Shown here piece after piece: positions 5,721 to 8,548 of a stretch of DNA of 8,548 nt. Made by a program: the position numbers and the translations under genes. Under the pieces are notes generated by a model. That model worked only from the letters and a program-made list of their open reading frames with translations. It made no database searches and was not told the origin of the DNA. The stretch is from Synergistaceae bacterium (GTDB taxonomy: Bacteria; Synergistota; Synergistia; Synergistales; Aminobacteriaceae), in NCBI GenBank assembly GCA_022837505.1, contig JALHFZ010000071.1, forward strand, positions 1-8,548, read 5' to 3'. Numbering within the stretch: position 1 is the stretch's first letter; each line of letters starts with the position of its first letter.

Positions 5721-7371
5721 ATACTCCCCGGGCGGTAAAGGCGGCAGCGATCATCTCCCGGGCCTCCTGCTGAAGGAGGGACAGGTGCTTCTCCCCCAGG
5801 AAGCTTTCGGCATAGATCTTGTAGACTTCCTCGGTGCCCGACGGCCGGGCGGCGAACCATCCGTTCTCCGACTCGACCTTCAGCCCTCCGATGGGCTCTC
5901 CGTTGCCGGGGGCCCGGGTGATTTTCGAAATAATCGGCTCTCCCGCCAGAGTATCTGCTGCAACTGCCTCGGGGGTAAGGTTCTTCAGCACTTTCTTCTG
6001 ATCGATGGTGGCCCGGGCGTCGATCCGGGCGTAGTAGGGCACCCCCAACCGTTCTGTCAGGCGGTCGTACCGCTTTCCCGGGTGCTCCCCTGTGACGGCG
6101 AGGATCTCCGCAGCCAGCAGATCCATGATGAATCCGTCCTTGTCGGTGGTCCAGACCGTTCCGTTCCTCCTCAGGAAGGATGCTCCCGCGCTCTCCTCTC
6201 CTCCGAAGCCGAGGGAGCCGTCGAGAAGCCCCTCGACAAACCATTTGAACCCCACGGGCACCTCCACGCATTTCCGCCCCACAAATCGGGCGACCCGGTC
6301 AAGGAGGGCGGTGGACACGAGGGTCTTCCCCACGGCCGCGGCGGGACCCCAGCCGGGCCGGTGGGTGAAGAGATATTCCACTGCCGCAGCAAGGTAGTCG
6401 TTGGGCGGAAGCAGCCCCCGGTCGGGGACGACGATTCCGTGGCGGTCGAAATCCGTGTCGTTGCCGAAGGCGATGTCGTAGGAGTCCTTCATCTCCACGA
6501 GCCCCGCCATGGCCCAGGGCGAAGAGCAGTCCATCCTGATCTTTCCGTCCCAGTCGACGGACATGAAGGAGAAGGTGGGGTCGACCCTGGGGTTCACCAC
6601 CGTCAGGTTGAGACCGTACCGTTCGGCGATGACCTCCCAGTAGCTGACCCCCGACCCTCCCATGGGATCGGCTCCGATGGAGATCTCCGACCGGGCGATG
6701 GCCTCCATGTCCACCACGGACGCAAGGTCATCCACATAGGGGGTGATGTAATCCCGGCTTCGTATGCACTGAGTCTTCAGGGCCTTGTCGAAGGAGAAGC
6801 GGGGCACACTTCCGGCCCCCTGGCGGAGAATTTCGTTTGCCCTTTTCTGAATCGCCCCGGTCATCTCAGGGTCGGCGGGACCGGCCGAGGGTGGGTTGTA
6901 TTTGAATCCTCCGTCCTCGGGAGGGTTGTGGGAGGGGGTGATGACCACGCCGTCGGCCGTTCCCCGGTGCTTCCCCCGGTTCCAGCTCAGAATCGCGTGG
7001 GAGATGACCGGGGTGGGGGTATAGCCGAGATGATCGGAAATGCGGGTCTCCACCCCGGCTGCGGAGAAGACCTCGAGGGCCGTGCGGAAGGCCGGTTCCG
7101 AGAGGGCATGGGTGTCGATGCCGAGAAAGAGGGGGCCATCGATCCCCGCTCCCCTGCGGTACTCGACGATTGCCGCGCAGACGGCGATAATATGCTCCTC
7201 GTTGAAGGAGCTCTTCAGGGAGGACCCCCGGTGTCCGGAGGTTCCGAAGGAGATCCCCTGAAGGGGGTCATCCCGGTCGGGCTTCCGGGTATAGTACGCC
7301 GAGACGAGCCGGGGGATATCCGCCAGCATGGACCAGGGGGGGCGCTGTCCTGCGAGAGGGGAAATATCCAT
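5719..7371 (-). CDS. pgm: Phosphoglucomutase, alpha-D-glucose-phosphate specific
   Basis: A complete 550-residue enzyme that interconverts glucose-1-phosphate and glucose-6-phosphate in the cytosol, linking glycolysis with glycogen and nucleotide-sugar synthesis. All family motifs are present: GTSGHRG (43-49) near the N-terminus, the phosphoserine loop TPSHNPPEDGGFKYNPP (145-161) with Ser147 as the phosphorylated residue, the magnesium loop GNDTDFDRHG (303-312) with Asp305/307/309, the sugar-binding GGEESAG (390-396) and the phosphate-binding RPSGTEE (509-515). The length and the TPSHNPPEDGG version fit the bacterial Pgm type of about 546 residues, rather than PgcA or phosphomannomutase. The start has AGGAGG (7383-7378) upstream, which overlaps the stop codon of the short DJ-1-like frame. 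Transcription probably begins upstream of that frame, so the two are cotranscribed. Very secure assignment. Confidence 0.97.
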   Translation of the reverse strand: MDISPLAGQRPPWSMLADIPRLVSAYYTRKPDRDDPLQGISFGTSGHRGSSLKSSFNEEHIIAVCAAIVEYRRGAGIDGPLFLGIDTHALSEPAFRTALEVFSAAGVETRISDHLGYTPTPVISHAILSWNRGKHRGTADGVVITPSHNPPEDGGFKYNPPSAGPADPEMTGAIQKRANEILRQGAGSVPRFSFDKALKTQCIRSRDYITPYVDDLASVVDMEAIARSEISIGADPMGGSGVSYWEVIAERYGLNLTVVNPRVDPTFSFMSVDWDGKIRMDCSSPWAMAGLVEMKDSYDIAFGNDTDFDRHGIVVPDRGLLPPNDYLAAAVEYLFTHRPGWGPAAAVGKTLVSTALLDRVARFVGRKCVEVPVGFKWFVEGLLDGSLGFGGEESAGASFLRRNGTVWTTDKDGFIMDLLAAEILAVTGEHPGKRYDRLTERLGVPYYARIDARATIDQKKVLKNLTPEAVAADTLAGEPIISKITRAPGNGEPIGGLKVESENGWFAARPSGTEEVYKIYAESFLGEKHLSLLQQEAREMIAAAFTARGV

Positions 7372-7381
7372 GATCTGCCTC

Positions 7382-7555
7382 CTAAAATTCCCTGTACTGG
7401 TCAGGCCGGAAGGGGTACTCGACGTACTCAGAGGCGATCAGCTTCACATCAATGCTTCCGGGAGCGAGAGTATTCGCGGCGGACAGGGTCTCGAAGGGAC
7501 CGACGAAGTCGAGCTCCTCCACCTGGGGAAACACGAAAATACCGGCTTGTATCAT
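7382..7555 (-). pseudogene. Truncated or miniature DJ-1/PfpI-family gene
   Basis: ATG at 7555 follows AAAGGAGTGGTGAAG, a good ribosome binding site, and the frame stops after 57 residues. Residues 1-30 (AGIFVFPQVEELDFVGPFE and onward) are the unmistakable first strand and helix of DJ-1/PfpI proteins, with the Glu-x-Asp-x-x-G-P-x-E segment, and 36-43 (DVKLIASE) fits the second strand. Intact members have about 180-230 residues, with the nucleophile-elbow Cys well after this point; that part is absent. The end, YVEYPFRPD (44-52), looks like the extreme C-terminal tail of such proteins, so this may be an in-frame internal deletion rather than a simple stop. Its TAG overlaps the pgm ribosome binding site, which suggests translational coupling. 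Call: decayed gene, or a short frame kept as a leader for pgm. It cannot have normal DJ-1 activity. Confidence 0.72.
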
Positions 7556-7736
7556 CTTCACCACTCCTTTCAGAGAAGAGCATCCTTCTGCCATTGTACA
7601 ATAAAAAAATCCCGCCCCCTTTCTCCTTCCCCCTCTTTTCAGCAGAATCGGTACCCAGGGGGAGTATAAATACGGATGTGCCCCCTTCTGCGAAAATGCT
7701 ATCGTCGCTGAACCGAATAAAGGAGTGTGAGGAACC
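7556..7736. promoter_or_regulatory. Divergent promoter region, pgm unit and Fe-S protein gene
   Basis: This 181-bp spacer lies between two divergent genes. A 10-bp palindrome ATTGTACAAT (about 7595-7604) could give TACAAT as a minus-strand -10 box, without an obvious -35. On the plus strand TATAAA (7665-7670) is a -10 candidate for the Fe-S gene. It lies inside an imperfect dyad: GCAGA (7642-7646) with TCTGC (7687-7691), and AGGGGG (7657-7662) with CCCCCT (7681-7686). The ribosome binding site of the Fe-S gene is AAAGGAGTGTGAGG just before 7737. Confidence 0.4.
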
Positions 7737-8548
7737 ATGGGGCACTGGAAAAAAATCCGCTACGCCGTCATGATCAGTTTTCTTCTGTTTTTAACCTGGG
7801 TGGGATACCGCCATCAGGTCCTGGGAGGCGGACCCGCAGGGGTGCCGCCGGTGGATGCCCTCTGCCCCCTGGGAGGGCTTGAAAGCCTCTATACCTGGCT
7901 GCGCTCCGGCACGTGGCTTCGCCGGACAGCCCCGAGCGCCATGGTGCTCTTCGTCTCCGTGGCGGCTATAACCCTGCTTTTCGGACGGGTTTTCTGCGGA
8001 TGGATCTGCCCCCTCGGGACGATCGGCGAGCTGACCACCCGGGGAGCCCGCAAGCTGGGCATCCGGGCCCGGGAACTTCCTCCGTCGGTTGACCGCCGGC
8101 TGAAATGGCTCAAGTACGTCATCCTCGCCGCCATCCTCTACTTCACCTGGACACTGGGAACCCTCGCCTGGCGCCCCTGGGACCCCTGGGTCTCGTGGAT
8201 GCACCTCAGCGCCGGGTGGGACGAGATAGTCTCCTCCCCCTGGGGGTATGTCGTGCTTTTTCTGCTCGTCATCGGAGCGGGGGTCTTCATAGAACGATTC
8301 TGGTGCCGCTACCTCTGCCCCCTCGGCGCGGCCCTCGGAATAGCGCAGAAATTCAGTCTGACGAAAGTCACCCGCAGCGAAGAGACCTGCATCACCTGCG
8401 GCAAGTGCAATCAGGCCTGCCCCATGGGGCTTGAGCCTCTGTCGGTAGAACGGGTGACGGACCCGGACTGCATTTCCTGCGGACGGTGCACCGAGGCCTG
8501 TCCTGTGGAGAAGACCCTCTTCTTCTCCTTCGGACGAAAAAAGGTCCT
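7737..8548 (+). CDS. NapH/NosR-like membrane iron-sulfur protein (3' end cut off)
   Basis: The frame is open from ATG 7737 to the window edge (270 codons visible). GGAG-type ribosome binding sequence precedes it. Four hydrophobic segments are seen (about 8-24, 67-85, 125-145, 168-186). Between them lie the paired membrane-ferredoxin motifs FCGWICPLG (86-94; C87, C91) and WCRYLCPLG (189-197; C190, C194), and an early ALCPLGG (C43). The C-terminal part has two complete 4Fe-4S ferredoxin motifs, CITCGKCNQACP (C218, C221, C224, C228) and CISCGRCTEACP (C245, C248, C251, C255). This is the polyferredoxin group that includes NapH, NosR and YccM, which pass electrons between the membrane quinone or flavin pool and partner proteins. 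The specific partner cannot be told because the downstream genes are outside the window. Ferredoxin domains are expected on the cytosolic side. Family call strong; role open. Confidence 0.92.
   Translation, partial: MGHWKKIRYAVMISFLLFLTWVGYRHQVLGGGPAGVPPVDALCPLGGLESLYTWLRSGTWLRRTAPSAMVLFVSVAAITLLFGRVFCGWICPLGTIGELTTRGARKLGIRARELPPSVDRRLKWLKYVILAAILYFTWTLGTLAWRPWDPWVSWMHLSAGWDEIVSSPWGYVVLFLLVIGAGVFIERFWCRYLCPLGAALGIAQKFSLTKVTRSEETCITCGKCNQACPMGLEPLSVERVTDPDCISCGRCTEACPVEKTLFFSFGRKKV

Noticed and set aside
5456..6271. 271-codon minus-strand frame covering the end of pgm and the small gene
   Set aside because: Out of frame with pgm, Arg/Gly-rich product, crosses two terminators.
5785..7773. 662-codon open frame on the plus strand opposite pgm
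   Set aside because: Shadow of a GC-rich gene with certain identity; low-complexity Gly/His/Asp composition and no family resemblance.
1..8548. Mobile element, phage, CRISPR or toxin-antitoxin system
   Set aside because: No transposase, integrase, repeat-spacer pattern or paired small toxin/antitoxin genes are visible; gene composition is even and the spacers show no flanking direct repeats that I can see.

Overview
The window looks like ordinary chromosome from an anaerobic, GC-rich, amino-acid-fermenting bacterium. The combination of an exported C69 dipeptidase, an AGGAGG-type ribosome binding site in front of most genes, a putative HExxH metalloprotease of the SprA-related type and an exported desulfoferrodoxin-like protein is compatible with Synergistota. 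That placement is an inference from gene content, not from a marker gene. I see no tRNA, rRNA, CRISPR array, transposase or phage gene.

Layout. (1) 1-1699: a long perfect hairpin, then a minus-strand gene for an exported C69-family dipeptidase. (2) 1700-2052: AT-rich spacer with one clean 16-bp palindrome. (3) 2053-3186 (minus) and 3332-3778 (plus): two genes of unknown function that diverge from a 145-bp spacer; the first encodes a 377-residue protein anchored at both ends. (4) 3836-4528 (plus): the putative metalloprotease, probably cotranscribed with 3332-3778. It converges on 4618-4971 (minus), a small secreted protein with desulfoferrodoxin-like metal-ligand spacing; a set of competing hairpins lies between them. 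(5) 4972-5501: an AT-rich, gene-poor stretch of about 530 bp with predicted RNA structure and a candidate promoter, leading into a 32-residue one-helix membrane protein (5502-5600) followed by two tandem terminators. (6) 5719-7371 (minus): a complete phosphoglucomutase (pgm), preceded by a 57-codon remnant or miniature of a DJ-1/PfpI protein (7382-7555) whose stop codon lies inside the pgm ribosome binding site. (7) 7737 to the end (plus): a NapH/NosR-like membrane iron-sulfur protein that runs off the window.

The window shows no single multi-gene pathway. The dipeptidase fits peptide catabolism, Pgm links glucose-1-P to glucose-6-P for glycogen and envelope sugars, and the Fe-S membrane protein moves electrons. 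The less ordinary parts are the small genes: the 32-residue membrane protein with its structured leader, the shortened DJ-1 gene coupled to pgm, the metalloprotease with a duplicated GPDG module on both sides of its HExxH motif, and the secreted desulfoferrodoxin-like protein that lacks the last metal ligand.
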